A stretch of 64,000 bases of DNA from Delphinus delphis. Lineage: Eukaryota > Chordata > Mammalia > Artiodactyla > Delphinidae. The stretch spans positions 43,920,451 to 43,984,450 of the forward strand of contig NC_082694.2 of the NCBI RefSeq assembly GCF_949987515.2, read 5' to 3'. Numbering within the stretch: position 1 is the first letter of the stretch; each line of letters starts with the position of its first letter. Position numbers and translations under genes: made by a program. Positions 1 to 12,114 of this stretch are shown piece after piece. The notes under the pieces were generated by a model. The model made no database searches, was not told where the DNA came from, and worked only from the letters and a program-made list of their open reading frames with translations.

Positions 1-19
1 GTTTCACCTATGGAATAAA

Positions 20-620
20 TCAATGGAATTATACAATATGCACTCAGTTGTGTCTACCTCTCTTCACTCAACATTATATTGTGAGAATCAGCTATATTGT
101 TCTGTGTATACCATGCTTATATGGTATTCTATTTATTTATTTATACATTTTACTCTTGATGGGCATTTGGGTAGTTCCCAGTTTGGGACTATTACAAATA
201 GTGCTGCATGAACAGCCCAGCACATGTCTTTGTTATACACAGACATACATTTCTGTTGGATATTTACTTAGGAGTGGAATTACTGTTTTATAGGATGTAC
301 ACATTAGGGTTAAGTATATGCTACCAAACAGTTTTCCAAAATACCAGTTTTTACTCCCACCAGCAATATGAGAACTCTGTTTGTTCCACATCCTCACCAA
401 CACTTGGTAGTTTCATTTCAGCCTTTCAGGTGGCTGTGTAGTGGTATACCACTGGGATTTCATTTTACATGTCCCTGATGACTAATGAAGTAAGTTACCT
501 TTCCATATGTTTATTGATAATTTGTATATGCTCTTTTATGGAATAGCTGTTCAAGTCTTTTGCCCCTTTTCCTATTAGATAGCCTACATTTCCTTATTTT
601 TTGAAGGAGTTTTTTTTTTT
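20..620 (-). repeat. old L1 fragment, antisense (ORF2 3' region)
   Basis: The reverse strand carries the typical L1 ORF2 carboxy-terminal stretch: here it appears as GGGCATTTGGGTAGTTCC, TAGTGCTGCATGAACA, then AGGAGTGGAATTACTG, and further on the ACTCCCACCAGCAATATG motif. It is heavily diverged with many stops, so it is a dead ancient copy. Confidence 0.6.
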
Positions 621-654
621 TTTTAATATTCTGGATACAAGTTGTTTCTTGATA

Positions 655-880
655 TCTTAGGTTGGGTTTCCCAGAAGGAAGCCCTGAGATGAGGATTCTA
701 GTGCAAGAGATTTATTGAGAAAGTGCTCCCTGGAAAAAACAATATGGGAGTGTGAGAATCAGGATAAGGAAGAGGAAGAAGCCAAGCAAAGGTGTGGCTT
801 CAGGCAAAGTCCTGCTGAGGGTAGCTTCAGCCTGATGCCTCAGGGGAACTCTGGGATATTCTTTATATCTTAGGCTTTGT
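655..880 (-). repeat. ancient interspersed repeat, class not assigned
   Basis: The stretch from GGTTTCCCAGAAGGAAGCC to CTCAGGGGAACTCTGGGA resembles a common old mammalian repeat. Read on the minus strand it has a CAATAAATC polyadenylation-like signal, as expected for an LTR or L1 3' end. I cannot name the family with certainty. Confidence 0.35.
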
Positions 881-904
881 CCCAGATTGAGAAAAGGAAG
901 CTGG

Positions 905-1288
905 ATTTTCATATTCCTGGTACGTAATTCTGATAGATACTACAACATGGATAAACTTCAAAGACATTATGCTCAGTGAAGCAAGTGAGAACAAAAGGAC
1001 AAATGTATGATTCCATTTATATGAAGTACCTGGATTAGTCAACTTCACAGAGACAGAAAGTAGAATAGTGGTTACCCATGGCCGGGGGGATGAGGGAATG
1101 GAGAGTTATTATATAATGAGTACAGAGTTTCAGTTTGGGATGATGAAAAAGTTCTGGAGATAGATGATGGTAATGATTGTATGACAACGTGAATATGCTT
1201 AATGCCACTGAACTGAACACTTAAAAATGGTTAAAGTGGTAAATTTTATGTTATTTATATTTTACCACAATAAAGAAATAAAAGACTC
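905..1288 (+). repeat. old L1 3' end (ORF2 tail/3' UTR)
   Basis: The sequence reads as an old L1 3' end: CTACAACATGGATAAAC, GTGAAGCAAGTGAGAACA, TGGTTACCCATGGCCGGG, GAACACTTAAAAATGGTT, and a terminal ACCACAATAAAGAAATAAAA. No intact frame remains. Confidence 0.65.
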
Positions 1289-1289
1289 A

Positions 1290-3065
1290 TATACACCATT
1301 ATCAAGTGGGATTTACCCCTGGGCTGCAAGGATGTTTTAGTTTATGCAAATAATGGGTATGATTCACCACATTAATAGAATAAAATATTTTTAAAATCAT
1401 ATGATCATCTCAATAAATGCAGAAAATGCATTTCACAAAATTCAACATCCATTAGTGATAAAACTCTCAACAAATGAGGTATAGAAGGAACACCCTCAGT
1501 ATAATAAAGGCCATGTATGAGAGACCATAGCTAACATCATACTCAATGGTGAAATGTTGAAAGATCTTTCAGGAAGACAGGGGTGCCCACTCTCATCACT
1601 TTTATTCAGCATAGTACTGGAAGTCCTAGCCAGAGCAATTAGGCAAGAAAAACAAATAAAAAGCATCCAAACCAGAAAGGAAGAAATGAAATTGTCTCCA
1701 TTTGAAAACCCTAAAGACTCCACCAAAAACCCTTCAGAACTAACAAGCAAATTCAGTAAAGCTGTAGGATACAAAATAAACATAAAATTTAGTTGTTTTA
1801 TGCACTAAAAAAGACTATCTGAAACAGAAATTAAGAAAACAATCCCATTTATGATAACATCAAAACAATAAAATATTTAGGAATAAATTTAACCAAGAAG
1901 GTGAAAGATCTGTGTACTGAAAACTATAAGACATCAATGAAAGAAACTGAAGAGGATACAACTAAATGGAAGGCATCCTGTGTCCATGGATTAGAAGAAT
2001 TAATATTGCTAAAATGTCCGTACTACACAAAGTGATCTACAGATTCAGTGCAATCCCTATAAAAATTCCATTGCCATTTTTCACAGAAATAGAAAAAATA
2101 ATCTTAAAATGCATATGGAACTACAAAAGACCCCAAATAGCCAAAGCATCTCAAGAAAAAAGAACAAAGCTGAAGACATCACAATATCTAATTTTAAACC
2201 TATTACAAAGCTATAGTAATCAAAAAAGTATGGTACTGGCATAAAAACAGACACATAGACCAATGGAACAAAATGGAGAGTCCAGAAATAAATTCACACA
2301 TATGCAGTCAACTAATATTTGATAAAGGAGGCAAGACTATTCAATGGGGAAAGGATAATCTCTTCAATAAATGGTGTTGGGAAAACTGGATAGTCATAAG
2401 AAACAAATGAAATTAGACCTCTATCTTACACTACTCGCAAAAATCAACTTGAAATTGATTAAAGATTTAAATGTAAGACCCAAAACTATAAAACTACGAG
2501 GAGAAAACATAGGGGAGAATCTCCTTGACTTTCGTCTTGGCAATTATTTTTTGGTTATGACACTAAAAGCAAAAGCAACAAAAGCAAAAATAAAGAAGTG
2601 AGATTACATTAAACTAAAAAACTTCCGCACAGCAAAATGAAAAGGCAGCCTCTGGAATAGGAGAAAACATTTGCAAACCTATATCTGATAAGGAGTTAAT
2701 AGCTAAACTATATAAAGAACTCATACAACTCAACATCAAAAAAAAAAAAAAGCAATCTGATTAAAATATTGGCAGAGGATTGAATAGAAATTTTTCCAGA
2801 GAAGACACACAAATGGTCAACAGGTACATGAAAGAATGCTCAACATGACTAATTACCAGGGAAATGCAAATCAAAGCCACAATGATGTATCACTTCACAC
2901 CTGTTAGGATGCCTATTATTAAAAAGACAAGCTATAACAAGTGTTAGTGGGGCTGTGGAGAAAAGGGACCCCTTGTGCACTGTTGGTGCGAATGTAAATT
3001 GGTGCAGCCACTGTGGAAAAAAGTATGGAGATTCCTCAGTTTTTGTTAGTGTGATTAATACTGAA
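1290..3065 (+). repeat. old L1 fragment with decayed ORF2 (reverse transcriptase to C-terminal region)
   Basis: Frames at 1554-1808 and 1966-2244 contain [17 protein letters not shown] and the [22 protein letters not shown] type segment of LINE-1 ORF2 reverse transcriptase. The frame at 2371-2601 continues the ORF2 order, and the C-terminal zinc-knuckle region is reached near 2950-3060 ([17 protein letters not shown], by frame). Multiple stops and frameshifts show it is inactive. It is a separate insertion from the L1 3' end immediately upstream. Confidence 0.8.
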
Positions 3066-3409
3066 TATATTAAGATGTATAATAAGTATTCAAGACACAG
3101 ATATGAATTACCTGTATTTATCATAGAGCATTTTGCATAACACATATTCATCTTATTTATGCATTTAGATCACCACATTAATGATATTTTAATTTTATTT
3201 CTATTACATTATGAATGTCTTGAGATTCTTTTTTGTATCCTCTACTCTTAGCATAGTTACTGGCACTCAGTTGCAATGAAATTTATGAATAACTTGAATT
3301 TCAAGGAAGGAGAAATCTTTGTATGTAGTTGTGTTTAATAATGTGGGGAGGATGATTCAAAACTTCAATGGTAGCATACAAATACTTTTTTTATAGAAAA
3401 TACTTTTTT
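3066..3409. other. no recognised feature
   Basis: AT-rich unique-looking sequence between an L1 fragment and a CHR SINE. No coding frame, RNA gene or clear repeat was seen. Confidence 0.5.
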
Positions 3410-3755
3410 TAAATAATTAATTAATTAATTTTTGGCTGCACTGGGTCTTCGTTGCTGCGCGCGGGCTTTCTCTAGTTGCGGTGAGCGGGGGCTACTCTTC
3501 AATGTGGTGCACGGGCTTCTCACTGCAGTGGCTTCTCTTGTTGCAGAGCACAGGCTCTAGGCACACGGGCTTCAGTAGTTGTGGCACGCAGGCTTCAGTA
3601 GTTGTGGCTCGCAGGCTCTAGAGCGCAGGCTCAGTAGTTGTGGCACACAGGGTTAGTTGCTCTGCAGCATGTGGGATCTTCCTGAACCAGGGCTCGAACC
3701 CCTGTCCCCTGCATCGGCAGGTGGACTCTCAACCACTGCGCCACCAGGGAAGCCC
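3410..3755 (-). repeat. CHR-type SINE, long subtype (A), antisense
   Basis: The + strand starts with an AT-rich tail (TTAATTAATTAATTTTTGG), then GCTGCACTGGGTCTTCG, repeated CAGTAGTTGTGG motifs and the tRNA-derived head in reverse ending CCACCAGGGAAGCCC. The tRNA-like head carries the Pol III A and B boxes on the minus strand. Diverged, with no sharp target-site duplication seen. Confidence 0.9.
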
Positions 3756-3764
3756 AGTAATTCA

Positions 3765-4330
3765 CAATTTTTAAAGATTATGCTCCATTTATAGTTATTA
3801 TAAAATATTGGCTATATTCCCTGTACTGTACAATATATCCTTGTAGCTTATTTATTTTATACATAGTTTGTTCCTCTTAATCTCCACTCCTATCTTGCTC
3901 CTTCATGCTTCCTTCTCCCCATGGTAACCACTAGTTTGTTCATTATATCTGTGAGTCTGTTTCTTTTTTGTTATATTCACTAGTTTGTTTTATTTTTTAG
4001 ATTCCACATATAAGTGGTAACATACAGTATTTGTCTTCCTTGGTCTGACTTACTTCACTAAGTGTAATACTCTCCAGGTCCATCCATGTTGTTGCAAATG
4101 GAAACAATTCATTTTTTTATGGCTGAGTATATTCCATTGTGTGTGCACGCGTATGTGTGTATGTGTATCACATCCTCTTTATCCATTCAACAGTTGATGG
4201 ACACTTAGGTTGCTTCCATATCTTGGCTATTGTAAATATTGCTGCAATGAACATTAAAGTGCGTGCATGTTTTCGAATTAGTGTTTTCATTTTCTTCAGA
4301 TATATACCCAGGAGTGGCATGTGTTTTTAT
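3765..4330 (-). repeat. L1 3' end, antisense
   Basis: In reverse this is the L1 3' UTR and ORF2 end: GTGAGTCTGTTTCTTTTT, AGATTCCACATATAAGTGG, CCATCCATGTTGTTGCAAAT, GGCTGAGTATATTCCATTG, and CTTGGCTATTGTAAATATTG. The copy is diverged and inactive. Confidence 0.75.
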
Positions 4331-4569
4331 ATCACCAAACAGAACTAACATTATTTCAGGGAAATCTAAATTCCGCCAGCAAGTGAATATGAAATAATGC
4401 CCCAGACAGTAATTTCTTTACCTTCCTGCCCATAGAGGGCAACATGAACAAGTTGCTGGATGGGTGGTAGTGTTTATAACCTCTTGTCTGTCAACAATGT
4501 TCAAGAAAGTCAGTGTTAAACTTGGAAAAAACAAAAGCAGTGTGTGTTGAATCTATAAAACTTTAGTGG

Positions 4570-5205
4570 GAGGAACTCCTGTCTGGTTCCTCTGCCTGCA
4601 GCCTCACCTCTTTCCAATCCCCCCACTACAGTGCTGCTAGAATTTTCTTTTTAAAAGAGAAATCTGATACCATTCTCTTGATTTTTTTTTTTAAGCTTTA
4701 ATTGAACCTATTGCCTATAGGATAAAGACCAGTTCTTTAGTATGATATTTCGGTTTCTTCACAGTACGACCTCAGCTTTCGTTTCCCACTGTTCTCCACC
4801 CCTGGGAAACCATGATCTTTCTCCATGGAAAGCTATTCATGACGCCCAAACATACCATGCTCTTCTGTACTTTGATGTGTTACTTCTGTTACTCTTCCAC
4901 CTGAAATGCCCTGACTTTCCCTCTCCACTGAACATCTGCTTTTCATTTGAGGCCTGCCTAAAAGGTCACCTCTTTGTGAAGATTTTCTTGACTTTCCACT
5001 AAAACTTAACCTTGTTTCTTCCTCAAGTAGTACCCATCACACATTGCACTGTTTTAGAATAATCAGTTTGTCTATATTTCCTAGCTGACTGTAAGGTCCC
5101 TGAGGGTTCATGTGTCATAAGGAAACATCTTATTCATCTTTGTATCCTCAGTGCCTGGCTCGTAATAATTACTCAAAATGCACATTCACTGAGTGGACAA
5201 AAGAG
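4570..5205 (+). repeat. L2 LINE fragment
   Basis: Contains the L2 3' region order: AAATGCCCTGACTTTCCC, GCCTGCCTAAAAGGTCACC, then TATTCATCTTTGTATCCTC, AGTGCCTGGCTCG and a decayed CTCAAAATGCACATTCACTG end. Ancient mammalian repeat, highly diverged. Confidence 0.6.
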
Positions 5206-6425
5206 AAGGAACTGAACAGGAAGTTCTCATAGTGGACAAAACCTGGTGGGCAAAACTTTAGACTGATATTACAGCTAAGGCATGTGAATGGTGCTTTTCA
5301 CAAGTTCGGGAAGCACCTGATGTTACTAAAAGATTATTTTTGAAATATATAGGAATTTCTTGGTGAATTTTAATTTCTTCACCGCTTCTTAGTGGCCAGT
5401 TTTTTGTTTTGTTGTTTTGTTTTGTTTGTAGTATTTGTCAAGGTGGGGGTCTTTTAGTGCAGAAGTACAGGGATATTATGTTATTTACATTTTGGAGAAA
5501 TCTTGGAAGCATCAGGTCACTTGATTTCTAGGCCAGGTGGAATTCCGCTTTCTTGCTTCTCATGAGACGAGGGTGATCTACAATCTGTGTGTACTCGGCA
5601 TACTCAGTAACCGATTCCAGTCTCATTTATGCCTTTATGCTGATATCAGCATTCAGGAGTGCAATGAGGGAAGAGGAAGCATTCCTTTCATGATTCTACC
5701 TCAGACTTGAGCACCATAGTATGTTGGAAAACACATGATATATATACCAGTAAGTAGACACAGATGATGTTTTGTAGAGGTGGTCATTGCTATACCATCT
5801 GCCAGGTCCTGCAGTTGGTTAAAAAAAAGAAGAAAAGAAATTAGTTTGGCAGGATTTGCTCTTCACAAAATCATGCTGATTTTTGCCAATTCTATGTAAT
5901 TTGATATGCTCTTGCAAAATGAGTAAGAGAAAAGTGCTTTCACATTGAGCTACAGGAAAAATATGGCCATTGTTCTTATGACCTTAGTTTAAAAAAATTC
6001 AAGTATGAGTAAGACAGGGACATGGTAAATAAAAGATAAAATAAAGGAGATGGAGACAGCTGGGTAACTAATTCAGAATGACCAAAACTCAAAAATTGTT
6101 TGTAGCTGTAATATAATTCATATATTATTGCCATGTCTCAAACTAAAAAGAAGGGGAATGAAATCGAAAGCCCTCCGGGATCAAAATATGCTCAATTCAG
6201 GACTTGAAAACTTGTCTTTTAAACTTATGCTAGTAAATTTCTGCAGAACATGTGTATGAATTTGTGAAAGGTAACAATTACATACAAACAAATTCTTCCT
6301 AATTTATAGTCAAATTCTCCACATGATTAATGAAATATAGGAGATCTAGTTGATATTACCTACTAACATTATTTCAGTCATTACCATGTCGATTTCACAA
6401 TGATTTTGGAAGAGGCTAATTGAAC
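5206..6425. other. no recognised feature
   Basis: AT-rich intergenic sequence. No open frame of interest and no repeat that I can name; only short T/G-rich and A-rich simple stretches (for example GTTTTGTTGTTTTGTTTTG near 5406). Confidence 0.4.
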
Positions 6426-6490
6426 TTTGTCAAATATAAGTAAAGGGCATAACTCTGATTTCTTATCCATTTTGCTTTTATTAAACAAAA

Positions 6491-6775
6491 TGATGGACAT
6501 TTAGGTTGGTTCCATGTCCTGGCTATTGTAAATAGTACTGCAATGAACATTGTGGTACATGTCTCTTTTTGAATCATGGTTTCCTGAGGGCAAATGCCCA
6601 GTAGTGGGATTGCTGGGTCATATGGTAGTTCTATTTTTAGTGTTTTGATGAATCTCCATGCTGTTTTCCGTAGTGGCTGTATCAATTTACATTCCCACCA
6701 ACAGTGCAGGAGTGTTCCCTTTTCACCACACACTTTCCAGCATTTATTGTTTCTAGATTTTTTAATAAGGGCCAT
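6491..6775 (-). repeat. inverted 5' part of a twin-primed L1 insertion
   Basis: The + strand reads GATGGACATTTAGGTTGG, GGGATTGCTGGGTCATATGG, TCCCACCAACAGTGCAGGAG and ends AATAAGGGCCAT, which is L1 ORF2 in reverse (minus-strand frame 6416-6817 contains [19 protein letters not shown] residues). It abuts the sense-oriented 3' part at 6776, and the two parts are adjacent in L1 order. Confidence 0.85.
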
Positions 6776-7317
6776 CGACAGTTGAATGGATAAAGAAGAT
6801 GTGGCACATATATACAATGGAATATTACTCAGCCATAAAAAGAAATGAGATTGAGTTATTTGTAGTGAGGTGGATGGACCTACAGTCTGTCATACAGACT
6901 GAAGTAAGTCAGAAAGGGAAAAACAAATACTGTATGGTAACACATATATATGGAATCTAAAAAAAATGGTATTGATAAACCTAGTTGCAAGGCAGGAATA
7001 AAGATGTAGACATAGAGAATGGATTTGAGGACACCGGGTGGGAGGGGGAAGCTGGGACAAAGTGAGAGTAGCATCAACATATATACACTACCGAGTGTAC
7101 AATAGTTAGCTAGTGTGAAGCAACAGCATAGCGCCGGGAGATCAGCTCGGTCTTTGCGATGACCTAGAGGGGTGGGATAGGGAGGATGGGAGGGAGGCTC
7201 AAGAGGGAGGGGATATGGGGACATATGTATGCATATGGCGGATTCACTTTGATGAAATTAACAGAAACTAACACAGTATTGTGAAACAATTATACTCCAA
7301 TGAAGACCTATTTTTAA
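6776..7317 (+). repeat. sense 3' part of the twin-primed L1 insertion
   Basis: Starts CGACAGTTGAATGGATAAAG, then GTGGCACATATATACAATGG, GGAATATTACTCAGCC, the 3' UTR with GGTGGGAGGGGGAAGCTG and the end ATTATACTCCAATGAAGACC plus a short A-tail. The short AAAATGATG occurs at 6487-6495 and 7318-7326 and may be the target-site duplication. The signal AATAAA has become AATGAA. Confidence 0.85.
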
Positions 7318-7326
7318 AAAATGATG

Positions 7327-7850
7327 ACTAAATGATTTCAAATGAGGATTCATTCTAAATGTTGAATGAATGGGTTTTAGTGAAGTTGGTTTATGTGTAG
7401 TACTTCCAGTTTTTACTGTGAGTGAGGGGCACAGATAAGAGAATCACCAGTGCCCCATATTCACATTAAACTAATTTTGTTGTTTTCTTTTAAAACAATG
7501 TCTCTTACTAAATTACATTTCCTTCTATGTAAAAATCAAGTTCTTTAAATGAAAGTTATGAAAATTTAATTATCTTAACGTATTTATTCACTCAACTAAT
7601 ATACAGCACATACTATGTGCAAGGCACTGCAGGACACTGATACTATATACTTAGTTTAAAAAAATAGATTTGGTTTACACTTTGCATTAACAGATCTTAT
7701 ATATCAAATTACATGCCACAAATTTTATGGCATTTCATTCTTAACGTATTTATCTACTCCCTCTGTTTCATCATGGCATTTCACCAAAGATTCAAGCTTC
7801 TGTTAATTTGATAAGAATTGCCAACTTGTATGACTATCGGAGAACATATA
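7327..7850. other. mostly unrecognised; weak L2-like end near 7575-7640
   Basis: AT-rich sequence. The piece TTTATTCACTCAACTAATAT followed by ATACTATGTGCAAGGCACTG resembles the reverse complement of an L2 3' end. Nothing else was recognised. Confidence 0.35.
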
Positions 7851-8360
7851 GACATGGTTCTAGGTGTTATCCATGCTTTCCGCATGCAGCTCTGTGCCGG
7901 AGAGTCTCATCACCTGGGTTCTCTTGCTCTCTGCTTCTCATGGGGTTCAGCATTGGGGAGCACTGGCCGGCAATGTAAGTGAGAAAGACAGAGAGGTTGG
8001 GATATTCTTTCCTAATTTTTTCTTCTGCAGCATGATGATGGCAGTAGCTCCATTCTCTATGGACACAGCTCCTGTCCAGTGGTTCCTATTCCAAGAGGAT
8101 GGTCTTCCAGGGTTCCAGAAACACAGTTTCCTCCTCTTGCCCCTTCAGACCTAGAGGTAGAAGCCCTCTCCTCTGTTGCTCCTCCTTGGGTACTTTGCCA
8201 CCCTCTGTTGGTTCACTTAACTCCCCACACCTCCCTCATTCATCCCTTCATTAAATTCTCCTTTCTTAAACACTTCAAGGGTGCCGCCTCTTTCCTGCTG
8301 GTACTCAAGAGAATAGTTTTATATCTGGGGAAAAGTTTCCAGTGGTAACACGATAAGAGA
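7851..8360 (+). repeat. ancient interspersed repeat, class not assigned
   Basis: The stretch ends with GGTTCACTTAACTCCCCAC, CCCTTCATTAAATTCTCC and GGGTGCCGCCTCTTTCCTGC, matching a frequent old mammalian repeat terminus that I cannot name with certainty. The overlapping frames at 7864-8154 and 8079-8348 show no known protein motif and are considered chance. Confidence 0.35.
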
Positions 8361-8559
8361 TGCAAAGCCATTTGAACTATATCGGATGCACTAGAAAAAT
8401 AGAATTCAGTTTCCAAGAAACTTGTAGACAAACTCTTCTGCACTTCCAGAATATATGTGAATATAGTTGGTTATTTATAAAGTTAATGAATTGACTGGAA
8501 AAAATTCAATCCTGTTTTTTGCTTTGCTTGCATCCAGTCTAAATGCAGTGACTGCTAGT

Positions 8560-8771
8560 TTAGAGGTGACAAACTGTGGCCTAACAAACCAAACCTTTAT
8601 TTTTTGCAGGTAAAGTTTTACCATGCAGCAACACCTACCTCTTTACGCATAGTCTATGGCTGCCTTAGACTACCATGGCGGAGGTGAACACTTGCAACAG
8701 AGACCTTATGGCTCACAAAGCCTAAAATATTTACTATCTGGCTTTTTACAGAAAGCTTCGCTGACCTTTGA
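8560..8771 (-). mobile_element. non-autonomous hAT (Charlie-group) DNA transposon fossil
   Basis: Ends resemble each other in inverted orientation: left GAGGTGACAAACTGTGGCC, right TTTACAGAAAGCTTCGCTGA. The inside holds AGCCTAAAATATTTACTATC, typical of a common short Charlie-type element. It is a non-coding relic about 210 bp long. Confidence 0.6.
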
Positions 8772-10550
8772 ACTAATTGATTGAAAGATGTATTTGTCAT
8801 TTTATTTATTTTGGCCTCATTTGGATACTTCTCTGCATTTTGTATACCCCATATGCTCTCTCACACATACAGTAGCTCAATCAATGTTGATTAATGAAGG
8901 AAGGGAGAATGCACTGACAAATATAGAACTCATAACCTCAGTTTTACTTTAAATTCAGAGAATACATTTTCATTCTTTTGCAAGATCTATTAGCCAAGTT
9001 TTAAATATGGTTATGGAAATTTGGGGTTTGATGTTTTAAAAATTGGTAACCTGGTAGTTCTATACACTTAACATATGATGACTATTATTATTAAAAATTC
9101 GTTTGAATTCCATTTATTGAATAATTTAAATGGGGGCACATGTTCAAACTTTCATCATTGTTATATTTCCTAGTAGTGTTTTGAGAGTGGTACAGTTTTT
9201 TAAAATAATATGAAATACACGTGGCAATGTATTAACTTCTGAGTGGTAGAATTATAGGCTTGATTTTTTTTGTTTCTTCTTTTTGTGTTGTTGATTTTTC
9301 CAAATATGACAATAAGTATTATTTTTATAATGAGAAAATAAGGTAATTTTTAAAATATGGAATATGTTTAGCTTCATGTAACTGAATATTTCATATTGCT
9401 ATTTTAGTTTGAGAAACAAAAGACAGATCTTTAGATTACAAAATTCACGGCATAAAATTAAGTCTGAGAACCCTTCTCAAGCTACTATTTTAAGAAAATA
9501 TTCAACTGGCATATATTGATTGAAAACTAGGAAATAAAAACATTCACATTAAAAATTTTTTAAAGTTTTGCATGAATTTTAACTTTAAATAGCAGAATAT
9601 CAAATAGATAATCTCATATTTGTATATGCATTTTTTATACATCTTCCTACTGCCATTCGACAAAAGGAAATAAAATGCCTTCATATTTCCTCATTTGTAA
9701 TGTTCATCATTTGTAATTTGTATTTAATGATATGAAAGCAGATCTACATTTTTTTCTATTATTAGAAGTGTTTGTTTTAACCCTCTTTTATTTTCAGTAG
9801 CCTAAGAGCACCAGTGGTACCTTATGTGGAAACTTACTTGTTGGTTTACCCAAAAGGGACTGCTGTGTGACAAAGTCAGATGATGTCCTAAAAATGGTAT
9901 TATTATACCCAAGAATAGCCAGTTTGTGTTTCTTTTATTAGAAGGTCTTAAGCTTTTGTGTCATGGTATATAATTTATCAGTTATATTTCTGTTGTATTC
10001 CTTCACTGTGAGGGTAGTGCCTGCCACATGGAATTTTTGTCTATTTTATTAATGCTCCATCATTTGTTCTGACATAGACTAAGTTCTGTTTTAAATAGGT
10101 ATTGCTAATGAAGGTCTCTAGGATGTGAGTAGATCATAGAGGCTTACAATCAGAATAGAAGAGTGATTCTTTTCCACCTTTTAAAAGTCCATTTTATAAT
10201 ATTTGTCCTTTTCTATACATGTTTTTATTTCTCCTCTATTTATCAAGCTTCCATTTGTTTAGTATCTTTCCATCAGCAGCATAAGAACCATACAAATACA
10301 AGGAACTGAACACATGATACAACAGTCATACCCTGGAAATACCTGATAAGTGACCATTAACTTACAAGATATTTTTATGTCATACCACAGCCAAAACATT
10401 ACATCAAGAGACACTTTTAGGCACATCACAAATTCATGAACTTTACTCGTAGGAGAGCCCATCAGGTCCTCACTCAAAAATCATTAATTCTTTCAGACTG
10501 TTTTAACAATCTGTGAATTTCCTGCACATAGAAAATCAGAAACAGCAGAT
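8772..10550. other. no recognised feature
   Basis: About 1.8 kb of AT-rich sequence with no supported gene or repeat. Short frames here have no recognisable motif. Confidence 0.4.
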
Positions 10551-10564
10551 TTGAATGGGAACTC

Positions 10565-10903
10565 TATTTATTTATTTATGTATTAATTTTTGGCTGCGTT
10601 GGGTCTTCGTTACTGCACATGGGCTTTCTCTAGTTGCGGTGAGCAGGGGCTACTCATCGTTGTGGTGCTCATTGCGGTGGCTTCTCTTGTTGTGGAGCAC
10701 GGACTCTAGGTGCGTGGGTTTCAGTAGTTGTGACACACGGGCTCAGTAGTTGTGGCTCGCGGGCTCTAGAGCGCAGGCTTCAGTAGTTGTGGCGCACGGG
10801 CTTAGTTGCCCCGCAGCATGTGGGATCTTCCCGGACCAGGGCTCGAACCTGTGTCTCCTGCATTGGCAGGCGGATTCTTAACCACTGCGCCACCAGGGAA
10901 TAC
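10565..10903 (-). repeat. CHR-type SINE, long subtype (A), antisense
   Basis: TTTATTTATTTATG tail, TTGGCTGCGTTGGGTCTTCG, and the tRNA-like head ending CCACCAGGGAA. An imperfect target-site duplication TGAATGGGAAC / TGAATGGGGAC flanks it (10552 and 10905). Confidence 0.92.
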
Positions 10904-10914
10904 CTGAATGGGGA

Positions 10915-11114
10915 CCCTTTTTTTTTTTTTTTTTGCGGTACTGTTGTGGCCTCTCCCGTTGCAGAGCAACAGGCTCCAGCCGTGCAGGCTCAGCGGCCAT
11001 GGCTCATGGGCCCAGCCGCTCCACGGCATGTGGGATCTTCCCAGACCGGGGCACGAACCCGTGTCCCCTGCATCGGTAGGCGGACTCTCAACCACTGCGC
11101 CACCAGGGAAGCCC
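10915..11114 (-). repeat. CHR-type SINE, short subtype (B), antisense
   Basis: A T16 tract then GCGGTACTGTTGTGGCC and the full short-subtype body to CCAGGGAAGCCC. It is flanked by GGGGAC on both sides and inserted directly beside the preceding SINE, using its target-site copy as the landing site. Confidence 0.92.
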
Positions 11115-11668
11115 GGGGACTCTTGATAGAGGTATTTTCAGCAACAAAAACCAAGAGCCAGGAGAGAAGATAAGAAAACTATTCAAAATAAAGTAAAAAC
11201 TCAAAACATAGTGGACCTGTGAGTATAGGTCAAACACCCTTACACTTCTCAAGAGCCTCTGAATATATCATTATGTTAAAAGCATAAGACAATCTTTTAT
11301 ATCCGTTGTAATGACATATTTCTTTAATAAAACATCAATTTCTGTTCAATAAAGCTTAGACAATTATGACACCTTTCTGCAAGATTTCCATAAAAATAAT
11401 AACAAATGAAAAACATTTTGGGTATTGAAGACATATCATCATATGCTGTCTGAGAAACAAAAGATTACATGATATTTATGTATTCCTCTGTGCTTTTCCC
11501 TGAGAAAAAAATCGTATGGACTTGGGAAAATCTGTCTTTAAAGCCATGTATTTTATGACCTCAGTGTCTTTCTGGTTCTTCAAATTCACTGGCAAGTGGT
11601 AATCTCCAGCTAATGCTTCCTCTAGGTCATTAGTTAACTAGAACAGTTCCCGGAAGAGACCCTTTTGA
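11115..11668. other. no recognised feature
   Basis: AT-rich intergenic sequence without a supported gene or repeat. Confidence 0.4.
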
Positions 11669-11681
11669 AAAGTCTACAAGA

Positions 11682-12041
11682 GGGACTTCCCCGGTGGCGC
11701 AGCAGTTAAGAGTCCACCTGCCAATGCAGGGGACACAGGTTCAATCCCTGGTTCGGGAAGATCCCACATGCCGCGGAGCAACTAAGCCTGCGCTCTAGAG
11801 CCCGTGAGCCACAACTACTGAGCCCACGTGCCACAACTACTGAAGCCGGCACGCCTAGAGCCCTGCTCCTCAACAAGAGAAGCCACCTCATTGAGAAGCA
11901 CGTGCACCTCAATGAGAAACAGGTGCACCGCAATGAAGAGTGGCCCCCACTCACTGCAACTAGAGAAAGCCTGCATGCAGCAATGAAGACCCAACGCAGC
12001 CAAGAGTGAATAAGTAAAATAAATAAATTTGTAGAAAGAAA
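11682..12041 (+). repeat. CHR-type SINE, long subtype (A), sense
   Basis: Begins GGGACTTCCCCGGTGGCGCA (tRNA-like head with A box) and ends in an AT-rich tail AATAAATAAATTTG. Flanked by the imperfect duplication AAAAGTCTACAAGAG / AAAAGTCTGTGAGAG (from about 11668 and 12041). It is one of only four sense-oriented SINEs in the window. Confidence 0.92.
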
Positions 12042-12114
12042 AAAGTCTGTGAGAGATTGGATTTCTTGATGGTGCAGCATTTCTTTGTAAATATTCATAA
12101 AGCAAAGATGCCAT

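Noticed and set aside
11682..11760. tRNA-like sequences with A and B boxes at SINE heads
   Set aside because: These are the tRNA-derived ends of CHR SINEs, lacking a full cloverleaf. No genuine tRNA gene was seen.
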